Shown one piece after another: positions 34,384-43,970 of a DNA stretch of 64,000 nt. The notes beneath the pieces are model-generated. The model worked only from the letters and a program-made list of their open reading frames with translations. It had not been told where the DNA came from and made no database searches. The position numbers and the translations under genes were made by a program. The stretch comes from Roseiflexus castenholzii DSM 13941 (GTDB lineage Bacteria > Chloroflexota > Chloroflexia > Chloroflexales > Roseiflexaceae): assembly GCF_000017805.1 (NCBI RefSeq), contig NC_009767.1, forward strand, positions 3,947,001 to 4,011,000, written 5' to 3'. The first letter of the stretch is position 1. Each line of letters begins with the position of its first letter.

Positions 34384-35751
34384 ATGTGGGGCGGTCGTTT
34401 CGACGAAGGCATTGACGCGCGCATGGCGCGGTTCAACAACTCGTTCCCGTTCGATCAGCGCATGTGGCGCGAGGATATTCGCGGAAGCATGGCGTGGGCG
34501 CGTCAACTCGCACAGGCAGGAGTCATATCGACGGAAGAGCGCGACACACTGCTGACGGGTCTTGAGACGGTCTTTGCTGAGTTTGCCAATGATCGATTCG
34601 AGGCGCGACCAACTGACGAAGACATTCACACTGCCATCGAGCGCCGTCTGGGAGAACTCGTTGGCGCAGTCGCCGGAAAACTTCACACCGGGCGCAGCCG
34701 CAATGATCAGGTGGCGACCGATGTGCGACTCTGGACGATGGGTGCAATCCAGCGCATCGATGACGGCGTGCGGGCGCTGCAACAGGCGCTGCTGACGCAG
34801 GCAGAAGCCGCCGGCGACGCGCTGATGCCCGGCTATACGCATCTGCAACGCGCCCAACCGGTGTTGCTGGCGCACTGGCTGCTCTCACACTTCTGGTCTG
34901 CGCAACGCGACCGTGAACGCCTGACGGATTGCGCAAAACGAACGTCAGTGCTGCCGCTCGGCTCAGGCGCCATCGCCGGCACGCCACTGGCAATCGATCG
35001 CGCAGCGCTCGCCGCCGATCTGGGAATGGCAGCGATTTCTCCAAACAGCATCGACGCTGTCAGCGATCGTGATTTCGTTGCCGAATTTCTGTTCTGCGCG
35101 GCGCTGATCGGCATACATCTCAGCCGTCTGGCGGAAGACATGATCATTTACAGCAGCGCCGAGTTCGGTTTCGTCGTTCTCGCCGACGCCTACAGCACTG
35201 GATCGAGTCTGATGCCGCAGAAGAAAAACCCTGATTCGTTCGAACTGCTCCGCGGCAAAGCCGGGCGTCTCACCGGCGACCTGGTCACGGTGCTGACCGT
35301 GCTGAAAGGGATACCGTCCGCCTACGACAAAGACTTGCAGGAAGACAAAGAGCCGCTGTTCGACGCCGCCGACACCCTCGAACTGGCGCTGCCGGTCGCT
35401 GCCGGGGCAGTCGCAACGGCTCGCTTCCGTCACGACCGCATGCGCGCGGCGCTCGATGATGCGATGCTGGCTACCGATGCCGCCGATTACCTGGTGGCGC
35501 GCGGCGTACCATTCCGCGAAGCGCACCATGTGGTTGGCAGGCTGGTGCGTGAGGCGGAGCAACGTGGGGTTGCGCTCTCGGCGCTGCCGCTCGATATACT
35601 CCTGGCGGCGCATCCGGCCTGCGGCAGCGATATTCTTCAGGTGTTCGACATGGATCGCTCTGCGGCGCAGCGTCGCGTTCCGGGCGCAACCGCGCCGGGA
35701 TCCGTGCGCGAACAGATCATCCGGGCGCGGCAGTGTCTTGGGGAACATTGA
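34384..35751 (+). CDS. argH: Argininosuccinate lyase
   Basis: A 455-residue enzyme that splits argininosuccinate into arginine and fumarate, the last step of arginine synthesis. It begins MWGGRFDEGID, has HTGRSRNDQVATDVRLW near residue 100 and the superfamily signature GSSLMPQKKNPD near residue 277. The ATG has GGAAGGAG close upstream. The final codons GAA CAT TGA (Glu, His, stop) are part of heptamer words GAACATT and GAACGTT, and the last 117 bases of the gene belong to a 158-bp unit repeated three times. The downstream copies are not needed for the enzyme, which has its normal length. Confidence 0.96.
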   Translation: MWGGRFDEGIDARMARFNNSFPFDQRMWREDIRGSMAWARQLAQAGVISTEERDTLLTGLETVFAEFANDRFEARPTDEDIHTAIERRLGELVGAVAGKLHTGRSRNDQVATDVRLWTMGAIQRIDDGVRALQQALLTQAEAAGDALMPGYTHLQRAQPVLLAHWLLSHFWSAQRDRERLTDCAKRTSVLPLGSGAIAGTPLAIDRAALAADLGMAAISPNSIDAVSDRDFVAEFLFCAALIGIHLSRLAEDMIIYSSAEFGFVVLADAYSTGSSLMPQKKNPDSFELLRGKAGRLTGDLVTVLTVLKGIPSAYDKDLQEDKEPLFDAADTLELALPVAAGAVATARFRHDRMRAALDDAMLATDAADYLVARGVPFREAHHVVGRLVREAEQRGVALSALPLDILLAAHPACGSDILQVFDMDRSAAQRRVPGATAPGSVREQIIRARQCLGEH

Positions 35752-36108
35752 ACGTTGCGCACCAGCAGGCGCGCACCACAGGTGCGCCCCTACTTCAGGT
35801 GTTCGACATGGATCGCTCTGCGGCGCAGCGTCGCGTTCCGGGCGCAACCGCGCCGGGATCCGTGCGCGAACAGATCATCCGGGCGCGGCAGTGTCTTGGG
35901 GAACATTGAACGTTGCGCACCAGCAGGCGCGCACCACAGGTGCGCCCCTACTTCAGGTGTTCGACATGGATCGCTCTGCGGCGCAGCGTCGCGTTCCGGG
36001 CGCAACCGCGCCGGGATCCGTGCGCGAACAGATCATCCGGGCGCGGCAGTGTCTTGGGGAACATTGAACGTTGCGCACCGGCAGGCGCGCACCACAGGTG
36101 CGCCCCAG
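35635..36108. repeat. 158-bp tandem triplication of the argH 3' end
   Basis: Units start at 35635 (inside argH), 35793 and 35951, exactly 158 bases apart. Each contains the last 39 codons of argH with its stop and 41 bases of repeat-like spacer (GCGCACC, AGCAGGC, GCGCACC and so on). Units 1 and 2 look identical; unit 3 has one A-to-G change near 36080 and diverges at 36107. The copies have no start codon of their own with a ribosome site. Confidence 0.95.
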
Positions 36109-36215
36109 CGTCGTCCCGCCACGATGACGGTGTGAACATTGAACGTTGCGCACCGGCAGGCGCGCGGCAGTGTCTTGGGGAACATTGAACGTTGCGCACT
36201 GGCAGGCGCGCACCC
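36109..36215. repeat. Partial further copies of the argH-tail spacer
   Basis: GAACATT-GAACGTT-GCGCACC occurs again at 36134 and 36180. The second copy is preceded by GCGGCAGTGTCTTGGGG as in the 158-bp unit. These are truncated copies of the triplicated unit. The rest of the space up to 36274 holds no gene. Confidence 0.8.
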
Positions 36216-36274
36216 GCGCGCCCACCCGGATGTCGGCGGGACGCCCGCGCGCCCATTCTCGCCAACTCTGAGCG

Positions 36275-38155
36275 CTAACACTTCACTCGCGCCAGCGCAC
36301 CCTGCGGCACACGCGCGGGAATCCAAAACGTCACCGTCGTGCCGCGCCCCAGCGCGCTCTCGATGGAGAGATCGCCGCCCATCAACCGGCAATAATACCG
36401 GCTGATCGCCAACCCTAGCCCAACGCCGCGTTGATCGCGTCCCACGTGCTCTTCCGCAATCGCAAACGGCATAAACAACCGCTCAATCCGATCTGGCGCA
36501 ATCCCCGATCCTGTGTCGGACACCTGAAACTGGATGCGCGGCTGCAATGCATCGCCAATGTGCGCAACTCGCACCGCTACTTCGCCGCCAGTCGTGAACT
36601 TGGCAGCGTTACTCACCAGGTTGAGCAGAATCTGGCGCACCTTCGCCGGGTCACCCTGGACGACTCCCGCATGTTCCGCCCCTTCGACCCGCAAGTGATT
36701 CCGATTGCGTCTGATCAACGGCTGCACCGTGGCGATCACATCCAGCACCACATCCATCACCTCAAACGCAATATCATGCACCTCGGATCGACCGGCTTCG
36801 ATCCATGCCATCTCCAGCACATTATTGGCAAGGCTCAACAGATGACCGGACGCCACCCGAATCGCCTCCAGATCAGCACGCGTTTGCGCCAGGTTCTGGC
36901 GCTCGATCCCCGCTTCCAGCAACTGGCAATACCCCATGATCGCAGTGAGCGGCGTGCGAATCTCGTGGCTCATATGCGCCAGAAAGACGCTCTTGACACG
37001 GTTGCCTTCCTCCGCCGCTCGCAGCGCTGAGGTCAATGCCTGTTGCGCCTCCAGCAGGCGCTCATTGTTGCGTCGCAGTTCTTCACGGATCAAGCGCTCC
37101 CCGGTGACGTCGCGCCAGACGAACAGGCGCCCACGATACGCCCGCCGCGCATCATAGATCGGCGAAATCTGCACATTGAACCAGCGACGCTCCGCACCGA
37201 CCTTGACCTCGATCTCTTCCGCCACCTCGACCATATCGCGGTAGCGCGCAACAACCTCTGGCCACTGCACGATCACCTCGCGCGCATGTTTGCCGATGAT
37301 CTGCGATGCGGGTAATCCTATCATTGTTTGTGCGGCGCGATTGACCTCAATGATCCGCCCCTGCTCATCGACTGCGATCACACCGTCGCTCATGCTCTGC
37401 AACACCATATCACGCGCAATCGGGCGGATTTCGAGGAGACGAAAACTGAACACGCTCCAGGCAATAGCAATGAGCGACACCGTTAACGCAAATGGGGTCA
37501 GATCGAGTTTTCCCCAGGGACTCAGCCCTGCAAGATAGATGATATTGCCAATCCAGGGAGCAGCAACCGCTATCAGCATGGCGCCGATCTGACCACGGAA
37601 CAAACCCGGCGTCCGACGGATGAAACGGACAATAAGTCCGGTTCCACAAAGCAGACACAGATACGAATAGGCCGTATGCACCCAAAACCAGAAGCCATGC
37701 CTCGAATCGAAGACCGTGAAAGGACCGTCCGTAATCAGAACCACCGACTGCCAGAACTGCCGGTGATACTCATTCGTCAGAATGACGATCATGGTGATAA
37801 GCGGCACAATGCCCAGCAGCCACACCCGGCGACGATTGATCCCGGACCACGCACCGGTATACTCAACCGCGAACCACAGCCACGCTACTGGAACCGCTAC
37901 AATGCCGGCAAACTCAAGCCGGACCCACCAGAGCGCGACGGAGAGCGTCTGACTGCTCAGTTCCATCGCATAACTCACCAACCAAACGAACATGGCACAG
38001 GCGAGGAGACTCAAAGGCAATGCGCCCGGCATCGCCCGTTTTTTCAACGCATAGCCGGCAATTGCGATTGCAATGAAACTAAGCACTATCAGGAGGCTGT
38101 TGTAGGGGGTCAGCGTGACATTCATGCTCCTGCCGTATTTCTTGCTGAAACGCAC
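36275..38155 (-). CDS. 7TM-N-terminal PAS sensor histidine kinase
   Basis: A 626-residue membrane kinase. About seven hydrophobic helices fill residues 12-240 (the HisKA_7TM type N-terminus). A PAS domain follows (about 250-360, MVLQSMSDGVIAVDEQGRIIEVNRAAQTMIG), then a short coiled coil, HisKA with SHEIRTPLTAIMGYCQLLEAG (His near 404) and HATPase_c with LLNLVSNAAKFTTGGEVAVRV, DTGSGIAPDRIERLF and GVGLGLAISRYYCRLMGG. It follows a CheY-like regulator by 85 bases on the same strand. The start may be the GTG at 38155 or the ATG at 38125; neither has an ideal ribosome site. Confidence 0.92.
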   Translation of the reverse strand: MRFSKKYGRSMNVTLTPYNSLLIVLSFIAIAIAGYALKKRAMPGALPLSLLACAMFVWLVSYAMELSSQTLSVALWWVRLEFAGIVAVPVAWLWFAVEYTGAWSGINRRRVWLLGIVPLITMIVILTNEYHRQFWQSVVLITDGPFTVFDSRHGFWFWVHTAYSYLCLLCGTGLIVRFIRRTPGLFRGQIGAMLIAVAAPWIGNIIYLAGLSPWGKLDLTPFALTVSLIAIAWSVFSFRLLEIRPIARDMVLQSMSDGVIAVDEQGRIIEVNRAAQTMIGLPASQIIGKHAREVIVQWPEVVARYRDMVEVAEEIEVKVGAERRWFNVQISPIYDARRAYRGRLFVWRDVTGERLIREELRRNNERLLEAQQALTSALRAAEEGNRVKSVFLAHMSHEIRTPLTAIMGYCQLLEAGIERQNLAQTRADLEAIRVASGHLLSLANNVLEMAWIEAGRSEVHDIAFEVMDVVLDVIATVQPLIRRNRNHLRVEGAEHAGVVQGDPAKVRQILLNLVSNAAKFTTGGEVAVRVAHIGDALQPRIQFQVSDTGSGIAPDRIERLFMPFAIAEEHVGRDQRGVGLGLAISRYYCRLMGGDLSIESALGRGTTVTFWIPARVPQGALARVKC

Positions 38156-38240
38156 GGTACAGATGTTTTACGGTCCTGCTCCTCTTCGATTGACCCGGAT
38201 TCCGCGCAGCCCGGATCATTCGGCGTCCGGTCGTTTCTGA

Positions 38241-38615
38241 TTACGGTGCGGCGGGATCGGATGTCAGGTCATGAATGCGCTGTATCAATCGCTCGAAATC
38301 GATCGGCTTGAGTTCGTAGGCGTCGCACCCGGATGCCAGCCCTTTGATGCGATCTTCCGGCAATACATAAGCGGTCAGCGCAATGATTGGAATATGGCGC
38401 GTCGCGTCATCGCTTTTGAGTTGACGGGCGACTTCCCAGCCATTCTGTTTCGGCAGCCCCATATCGAGCAGAATGAGATCGGGCATCTCGGTGCGAGCAA
38501 GATGGAGCGCTTCCGCTCCATCGTTCGCAAGCGTTATCGCGAAACCTTCCCAGCGCATGCGTCGCGCGATCATGTCGCGGTTCATGGCGTCGTCCTCGGC
38601 AATAAGTAATCTCAT
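38241..38615 (-). CDS. Single-domain response regulator (CheY-like)
   Basis: A 124-residue receiver domain without output domain. The acidic pair is in LLIAEDDAMNRDM, the phospho-acceptor Asp in DLILLDMGLPKQNGWEVARQL (near residue 53), Thr/Ser in PIIALTAYVL and the Lys in YELKPIDFERL. The ATG at 38613-38615 has GGGAG at about nine bases. It is followed by the 7TM/PAS kinase and is the likely partner. A TATAAT on the minus strand at 38684-38689 may be its -10 box. Confidence 0.92.
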   Translation of the reverse strand: MRLLIAEDDAMNRDMIARRMRWEGFAITLANDGAEALHLARTEMPDLILLDMGLPKQNGWEVARQLKSDDATRHIPIIALTAYVLPEDRIKGLASGCDAYELKPIDFERLIQRIHDLTSDPAAP

Positions 38616-38772
38616 GGATGCTACTCCCTGGTAGTGCGCCGTCGCTTCCCTCACGGACGACGCTGTCTGTCGCTTCTTGCAGTATTATACGCATAGGGCA
38701 TTTCCAATTCGTTGCCGGAAAAATGACACTCCGTTCACTTCGACGCTGTATCACGATAGTCTGTCGTTGCCT

Positions 38773-39651
38773 ATGTATGAGCCGCTCATTCTGATCGTCG
38801 GCGCTGCCGACACCGGGCGCGCGCCGCTTGCCGCCGCGCTGCTGCGCCGCCATTTGATGAACCACAGCATTCCTGCGCGGGTCGAGTCTGCCGGAGTGCT
38901 CGGGCACGACGATGACCCCGCCAGCCCGGATGCACTCACTGTTGCGGAGCACATGGCGCTCGATCTCAGTGCGCATCGCGCGCGCAGTTTGAGCGACCAT
39001 CTGGTCGAGGAGGCGATTCTGCTGCTGGCTATCGATAGCGGCGCCGCTCGTGTGGCGCGCTTGCGTTTCCCACAGGCGGCAGCGCGCATTCACACCCTGG
39101 GGGAACTTGCCGGGCGCAATCGTGACATTCCCGACCCCTTCAAGATGCAGATCGGTCCGTGGCTTGTCTATGCGCGAGAAATCGACCAGATGCTCCAGCA
39201 GGCGCTGCCGCGCATTCTCGCATTCCTTCCCGAACCATCGGCGCCCTTCGCAGAACCGGGCACTGAGAACCGGGAACCGACCCGCGTCACGACGCTCCTT
39301 TCCGGGCGATCCGCGCCGTTGGTGGCGGAAGAACGACGCGCCGCCGCCGAACGCACGGCTCACCTGCTCGACCTGATGACGCGCATTCCCGGTATTGTTG
39401 CCTGGAATGCGGCGCGTGAGCAGATCGAAGCCGCTATCGCGCTTGCACAGGCGCATCCCGCTGACGCAACCGATCAGATCACGGCATATTGCGCCCTCCT
39501 CCGCGCGGCGCTCACGCTGACGCCATCCGATCCGGGCGCAGCGCACCTTGCAGCGTTGCGCGACGCGATTGTGCGCCTCGAGCAACCGGTTGGAACCAAC
39601 GATGTCAGCGATCTGTCGGCGCGACTTGGCGGTTGGACATCGCTGAATTAA
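38773..39651 (+). CDS. LMW phosphatase-like protein lacking the catalytic Cys
   Basis: A 292-residue protein. The first 140 residues match the low-molecular-weight tyrosine phosphatase/arsenate reductase fold: LIVGAADTGRAPLAAALLRRHL takes the place of the C-x5-R-S P-loop, LSAHRARSLSDHL follows, and RDIPDPF is the acid loop. In the P-loop the nucleophile Cys is Gly10 while Arg16 is kept, so phosphatase activity is unlikely. The C-terminal half (about 165-292) is helical and unrecognised. Codons for EPGTENREP are made of heptamer words (39252-39279). The ATG at 38773 is chosen since homology starts there. Confidence 0.65.
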   Translation: MYEPLILIVGAADTGRAPLAAALLRRHLMNHSIPARVESAGVLGHDDDPASPDALTVAEHMALDLSAHRARSLSDHLVEEAILLLAIDSGAARVARLRFPQAAARIHTLGELAGRNRDIPDPFKMQIGPWLVYAREIDQMLQQALPRILAFLPEPSAPFAEPGTENREPTRVTTLLSGRSAPLVAEERRAAAERTAHLLDLMTRIPGIVAWNAAREQIEAAIALAQAHPADATDQITAYCALLRAALTLTPSDPGAAHLAALRDAIVRLEQPVGTNDVSDLSARLGGWTSLN

Positions 39652-39662
39652 GCAACCTTTCC

Positions 39663-39691
39663 TTCACATTCGTTACTCTGTGCGTTATAAT
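39663..39691 (+). promoter_or_regulatory. Promoter of the sdhCAB operon
   Basis: TTCACA (39663-39668) and TATAAT (39686-39691) are separated by 17 bases. Only one base differs from the full sigma-70 consensus. The transcript would carry a leader of about 250 bases, in which I see no clear structure, before the sdhC ATG at 39948. Confidence 0.72.
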
Positions 39692-39947
39692 GCAAGACAG
39701 TTCGTGAAACTCTTCCCAGAGATTCGGGTGACAGGCTTCACCACGCTATGGGTTGGATGTCCCGACCCATTTGATGCTATGAGAGTGTCTATGACGGCGC
39801 CATTCCGGCTGTTTGGTCGGCACCCGCCATTGCGCTGCGTCGAGCAGGCATCGCCGCGCGCGACGCACCGGCGATCACCGGGCATTACGAAATCCATAAC
39901 GCGGCACTGAGTCGTACAAGGCATGAGACCACTGGAAGGATTGAGGT

Positions 39948-40628
39948 ATGGCAGCAACACTGACGCTTTATCGCACAACCATTGGCAAAAAAGCGGTGAT
40001 GGCGATTACCGGCTTTATTGGCTACGGGTTTGTCATTCTGCACATGATCGGCAATCTGAAGATTTTCGAGGGCGCGGAAGGGTTCAACGAGTATGCACAC
40101 TTCCTGCGCACGGTGGGCTACCCGATGATACCGGAGCGCGGGTTGCTCTGGGTGCTGCGCATCGTTTTGCTGGCATCGGTCATTCTCCACGTCGTTGCCG
40201 CCATTCAGTTGACGCGCCTCGATTGGGCGAGCCGCCCGAAAGGATACCGCGAGACCCGCCGGAAACAGGCGACGTTCGCCTCGCTCACCCTGCGTTGGGG
40301 GGGTCTGGCGATCTTCCTCTTTATCGTCTACCACCTGGCGCACTTTACCTTCGGGCTTGGCATTCCCAACTTTGGCGGGCATGAGACAGCCTATCAGAAC
40401 GTTGTGGCCGGCTTCTCCAATCCGATCAATGTCGTCCTTTACATTGCCGCCGTCGGCGCACTCGGCATGCACCTGTACCACGGCGTCTGGAGCATGTTCC
40501 AGACCCTGGGACTCAATGGTCCACGCACCGATGGCTTCTGGCGCGGTCTGGCGACGCTCTCCGGCATTCTGCTGTTTCTCGGTTTTTCGACCGTGCCGAT
40601 TGCGGTCATCACCGGACTGGTGCGCTGA
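39948..40628 (+). CDS. sdhC: Succinate dehydrogenase cytochrome b subunit
   Basis: A 226-residue membrane subunit of complex II with five hydrophobic helices, the type B (b558) form that carries two hemes in one polypeptide. Candidate heme His residues are in VILHMIGNLKIF, VILHVVAAIQL, VYHLAHFTFG and HLYHGVWSMFQTLG. It anchors the flavoprotein and iron-sulfur subunits and exchanges electrons with quinone. A menaquinone-linked type B enzyme fits a member of the Chloroflexi. It is followed by sdhA after 65 bases and precedes sdhB, in the normal C-A-B order. Confidence 0.92.
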   Translation: MAATLTLYRTTIGKKAVMAITGFIGYGFVILHMIGNLKIFEGAEGFNEYAHFLRTVGYPMIPERGLLWVLRIVLLASVILHVVAAIQLTRLDWASRPKGYRETRRKQATFASLTLRWGGLAIFLFIVYHLAHFTFGLGIPNFGGHETAYQNVVAGFSNPINVVLYIAAVGALGMHLYHGVWSMFQTLGLNGPRTDGFWRGLATLSGILLFLGFSTVPIAVITGLVR

Positions 40629-40693
40629 CGTGGATGAAGGCAGGCGCCATCTGTGCTGCCGTCGTTGAAGCACACTAGAAAAGAGAAGAACCC

Positions 40694-42664
40694 ATGACCA
40701 CCACGGATACCAGGCCGATAACAACCCGGCCCGCAACGGAATACCTCGACCCGAAACTTCAATCGAAGATACCGGAAGGTCCCATTGAGCGCAAGTGGGA
40801 ACGGCACAAGTTCGAGATGAAACTTGTCAGCCCCACGAACCGCCGGCGCTACACGATTATTGTCGTCGGTTCGGGACTGGCGGGCGCCTCGGCAGCGGCA
40901 ACTCTGGGGGAAGCGGGGTACAACGTCAAGTGCTACACCTACCACGATAGCCCGCGCCGCGCGCACAGCATCGCTGCGCAGGGGGGCATCAACGCCGCCA
41001 AGAACTATCGCAACGACGGCGATAGCGTCTTCCGATTGTTCTACGATACGGTCAAGGGCGGCGACTTCCGCGCGCGTGAGGCGAATGTTTACCGCCTCGC
41101 AGAGGTCAGCATGGCGATCATCGATCAGTGCGTGGCGCAGGGGGTGCCGTTTGCGCGCGAGTATTCCGGCTATCTGGACAACCGCTCGTTCGGCGGCGCA
41201 CAGGTAGCGCGCACCTTCTACGCCCGTGGACAGACCGGGCAGCAACTGCTGCTCGGCGCCTATCAGGCGCTCAGCCGCCAGATCGGGCTTGGGCAGGTCA
41301 AGATGTTTTCGCGCACCGAAATGCTCGACCTGGTCGTCGTCGATGGTCGGGCACGCGGCATTGTGACACGTGATATGGTCACCGGCAAGATTGAGTCGCA
41401 CTTTGCCGATGCAGTGGTGCTGGCAACCGGCGGCTACTCGAATGTCTTCTATCTTTCAACGAATGCGAAGGCATGCAATACGACCGCCATCTGGCGCGCC
41501 CATCGTCGCGGCGCCTTCTTCGGCAATCCATGCTTTACCCAGATCCATCCGACCTGCATCCCTGTCAGCGGCGACCATCAGAGCAAATTGACGCTTATGT
41601 CGGAGTCGCTGCGCAATGATGGGCGCGTGTGGGTGCCAAAGACGCCGGGCGATAAGCGTCCGCCCAGTTCCATCCCGGAAGATGAGCGCGACTACTACCT
41701 GGAGCGCCGTTATCCCAGTTATGGCAACCTTGCGCCACGCGACATCGCATCGCGCGCGGCGAAGCAGGTGTGCGACGAGGGGCGCGGCGTCGGTCCCGGC
41801 GGGCTGGGTGTCTATCTCGATTTCTCCGATGCGATCAAGCGCCTGGGAAAGCGGGTGATCGAAGAACGCTATGGCAACCTCTTCGAGATGTATGAGCGCA
41901 TCACCGGCGAAAATCCATATGAGACCCCGATGCGCATTTACCCGGCGGTGCATTACACGATGGGCGGATTGTGGGTCGATTACAATCTGATGAGCACCAT
42001 CCCCGGTCTGTTCGTCATTGGCGAAGCAAACTTCTCGGACCACGGCGCAAACCGCCTGGGCGCATCGGCGTTGATGCAGGGTCTGGCGGACGGCTACTTC
42101 ATTCTGCCGTATACCATCGCCGATTATCTGGCATCGACTAAACTGCCGAAGGTCGATACAAGCCATATTGCGTTCCGTGAAACCGAGGCGGAAGTCGCCG
42201 ACCGTATCAAGCGCCTGCTCAACACGAATGGCACACGCACCGTCGATATGTTCCACCGCGAACTCGGCAAGATTATGTGGGACTATTGCGGTATGGCGCG
42301 GAATGAAGCCGGTCTGAAGCATGCGCTCGAACGCATCCCGGAGCTGCGCGAACGGTTCTGGCGCGAAGTGAAGGTGCCCGGCGAGGGAAATGACATCAAT
42401 CAGGAATTGGAGAAAGCCGGGCGCGTGGCCGACTTTATGGAACTCGCCGAACTGATGTGCATCGATGCGCTCCATCGGGACGAGTCGTGTGGCGGTCATT
42501 TCCGTGAGGAGCATCAGACCGAAGATGGCGAAGCCGAACGCGATGATGAGAACTTCTCGTATGTGGCTGCCTGGGAGTTTACTGGACTGGGAACCAAACC
42601 GGTGCTCCATAAGGAACCGCTGATTTTCGAGTATGTCAAACCGGCCGTTCGCAGTTACAAGTAA
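40694..42664 (+). CDS. sdhA: Succinate dehydrogenase/fumarate reductase flavoprotein
   Basis: A 656-residue subunit that oxidises succinate to fumarate with covalently bound FAD. A 50-residue N-terminal extension precedes IIVVGSGLAGASAAATLGEAG (about 56). The FAD-linking His is in RRAHSIAAQGGINAAKNY (about 92). ATGGYSNVFYLSTNA, the substrate-site HPTCIPVSGDHQSKL and GLFVIGEANFSDHGANRLGASALMQGL follow the family order. In Chloroflexus-type organisms the enzyme also serves the 3-hydroxypropionate cycle, a role that can only be inferred here. It is the second gene of sdhCAB. Confidence 0.97.
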   Translation: MTTTDTRPITTRPATEYLDPKLQSKIPEGPIERKWERHKFEMKLVSPTNRRRYTIIVVGSGLAGASAAATLGEAGYNVKCYTYHDSPRRAHSIAAQGGINAAKNYRNDGDSVFRLFYDTVKGGDFRAREANVYRLAEVSMAIIDQCVAQGVPFAREYSGYLDNRSFGGAQVARTFYARGQTGQQLLLGAYQALSRQIGLGQVKMFSRTEMLDLVVVDGRARGIVTRDMVTGKIESHFADAVVLATGGYSNVFYLSTNAKACNTTAIWRAHRRGAFFGNPCFTQIHPTCIPVSGDHQSKLTLMSESLRNDGRVWVPKTPGDKRPPSSIPEDERDYYLERRYPSYGNLAPRDIASRAAKQVCDEGRGVGPGGLGVYLDFSDAIKRLGKRVIEERYGNLFEMYERITGENPYETPMRIYPAVHYTMGGLWVDYNLMSTIPGLFVIGEANFSDHGANRLGASALMQGLADGYFILPYTIADYLASTKLPKVDTSHIAFRETEAEVADRIKRLLNTNGTRTVDMFHRELGKIMWDYCGMARNEAGLKHALERIPELRERFWREVKVPGEGNDINQELEKAGRVADFMELAELMCIDALHRDESCGGHFREEHQTEDGEAERDDENFSYVAAWEFTGLGTKPVLHKEPLIFEYVKPAVRSYK

Positions 42665-42757
42665 TTGTCTGGCATCGCGCCGGGGAAGGAGAGTACGCGC
42701 CACACCGCTGCGCCTGCTTCCCCGCGCGCCTGCGCCCTGGAATAGAGAGAAAACGTG

Positions 42758-43507
42758 ATGAACCTGACACTCCACGTCTGGCGACAGAAGAACGCGCAGT
42801 CGGAAGGTCGCTTTGTGACCTATCAGGCGAAGAATATCATCCCCGATATGTCGTTCCTGGAGATGCTCGATGTGGTCAACCAGGAACTGATCATGAAGGG
42901 TGAGGAGCCTATCGCCTTCGAGCACGACTGTCGCGAAGGAATCTGCGGCTCATGCGGCATGGTCATCAACGGGTATCCGCACGGCGGTCATCGGGGAACC
43001 ACGGCATGCCAGCTGCATATGCGCCACTTCAAGGATGGCGATACGATCACAATCGAGCCGTGGCGGGCGCGCGCCTTCCCGGTAATGAAAGACCTGATCG
43101 TGGATCGCTCGGCGTTCGACCGCATTATTCAGGCTGGTGGCTTCATTTCGGCAAATACCGGCGTAGCGCAGGACGCCAACGCGATTCTGGTGCCGAAGCA
43201 GAATGCTGATGCCGCCATGGACGCAGCGGCATGCATTGGTTGTGGTGCATGCGTGGCAGCCTGCCCGAATGCCTCGGCGATGCTCTTCACCGCCGCCAAA
43301 ATTGCGCACCTCGGTCTGTTGCCGCAGGGTCAGCCCGAACGTTACACCCGTGTGGTGCGCATGGTCGAACAGATGGATAAGGAGGGCTTCGGCGGATGCA
43401 CGAACATTGGCGAGTGCGCCGCTGCCTGTCCGAAGGTGATCCCGCTCGATGTGATTGCTCGGATGAACCGCGACCTGCTCGTGGCGAAGATCAAGGGTGT
43501 GGGGTAG
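42758..43507 (+). CDS. sdhB: Succinate dehydrogenase iron-sulfur subunit
   Basis: A 249-residue subunit that passes electrons from FAD to quinone through three clusters. The [2Fe-2S] ligands are in FEHDCREGICGSCGMVING (about 50-68) with a later Cys in TTACQLHM. The [4Fe-4S] site is AACIGCGACVAACPNAS (about 155) and the [3Fe-4S] site GGCTNIGECAAACPKVIPLD (about 213). GTG at 42755 precedes the ATG at 42758; the ATG is preferred. It ends the sdhCAB operon. Confidence 0.97.
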   Translation: MNLTLHVWRQKNAQSEGRFVTYQAKNIIPDMSFLEMLDVVNQELIMKGEEPIAFEHDCREGICGSCGMVINGYPHGGHRGTTACQLHMRHFKDGDTITIEPWRARAFPVMKDLIVDRSAFDRIIQAGGFISANTGVAQDANAILVPKQNADAAMDAAACIGCGACVAACPNASAMLFTAAKIAHLGLLPQGQPERYTRVVRMVEQMDKEGFGGCTNIGECAAACPKVIPLDVIARMNRDLLVAKIKGVG

Positions 43508-43606
43508 AGGTTACGCCAACCCCACCCCACAGCGGTTGGTAGGGGCAGGTCTCCCCCTGCTTGCCCATGCGCACCCCTGCCAACCCTACCCTACAGTGGT
43601 TGTTCA

Positions 43607-43770
43607 AGGGTGGACAGCCCGCATGCGCATAGTGGGCATGCAGGGCATTGGGATGCAACGTTTTACCCTCACTCCTTGCCTCTCTCCCGCGCGCGCAGGA
43701 ACGGGGAGCGTTCACACCGACGCCGACGCCTACCGCGACGCTCTCTCCCGCGCGCGCAGGAACGGGGAGA
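43607..43770. repeat. GC-rich intergenic element, copy 3 (family B)
   Basis: Contains GTGGGCATGCAGGGCATTGG, a CCCTCACTCC block and the hairpin half CTCTCCCGCGCGCGCAGGAA, which occurs twice (about 43681 and 43741) in this copy. It lies after sdhB. The space 43508-44573 has no gene. Confidence 0.7.
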
Positions 43771-43970
43771 CCGGCCTGGCAGGGGCAGGTCCCCCCGTTC
43801 CCTATGGACCGCCACGACCTTCGCTGACTCACAATGATCCACGCTGTGGTATCATCAAACGCTGCATCTGCGCCAGCAGGCTCGCAATGCCTTCGAGATG
43901 CACTATGAACAGTGCATCGATCCCGACCGTGACCGCTGGGAACGGTGCGCGCGCATCCTGGCGCGATATT

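Noticed and set aside
33646..34415. Plus- and minus-strand proteins with SHLAPRTSHL-type repeats
   Set aside because: These are translations of the CT heptamer tract; they appear in several frames equally.
35456..36135. Separate small proteins after argH
   Set aside because: They are in-frame copies of the argH tail without their own start signals.
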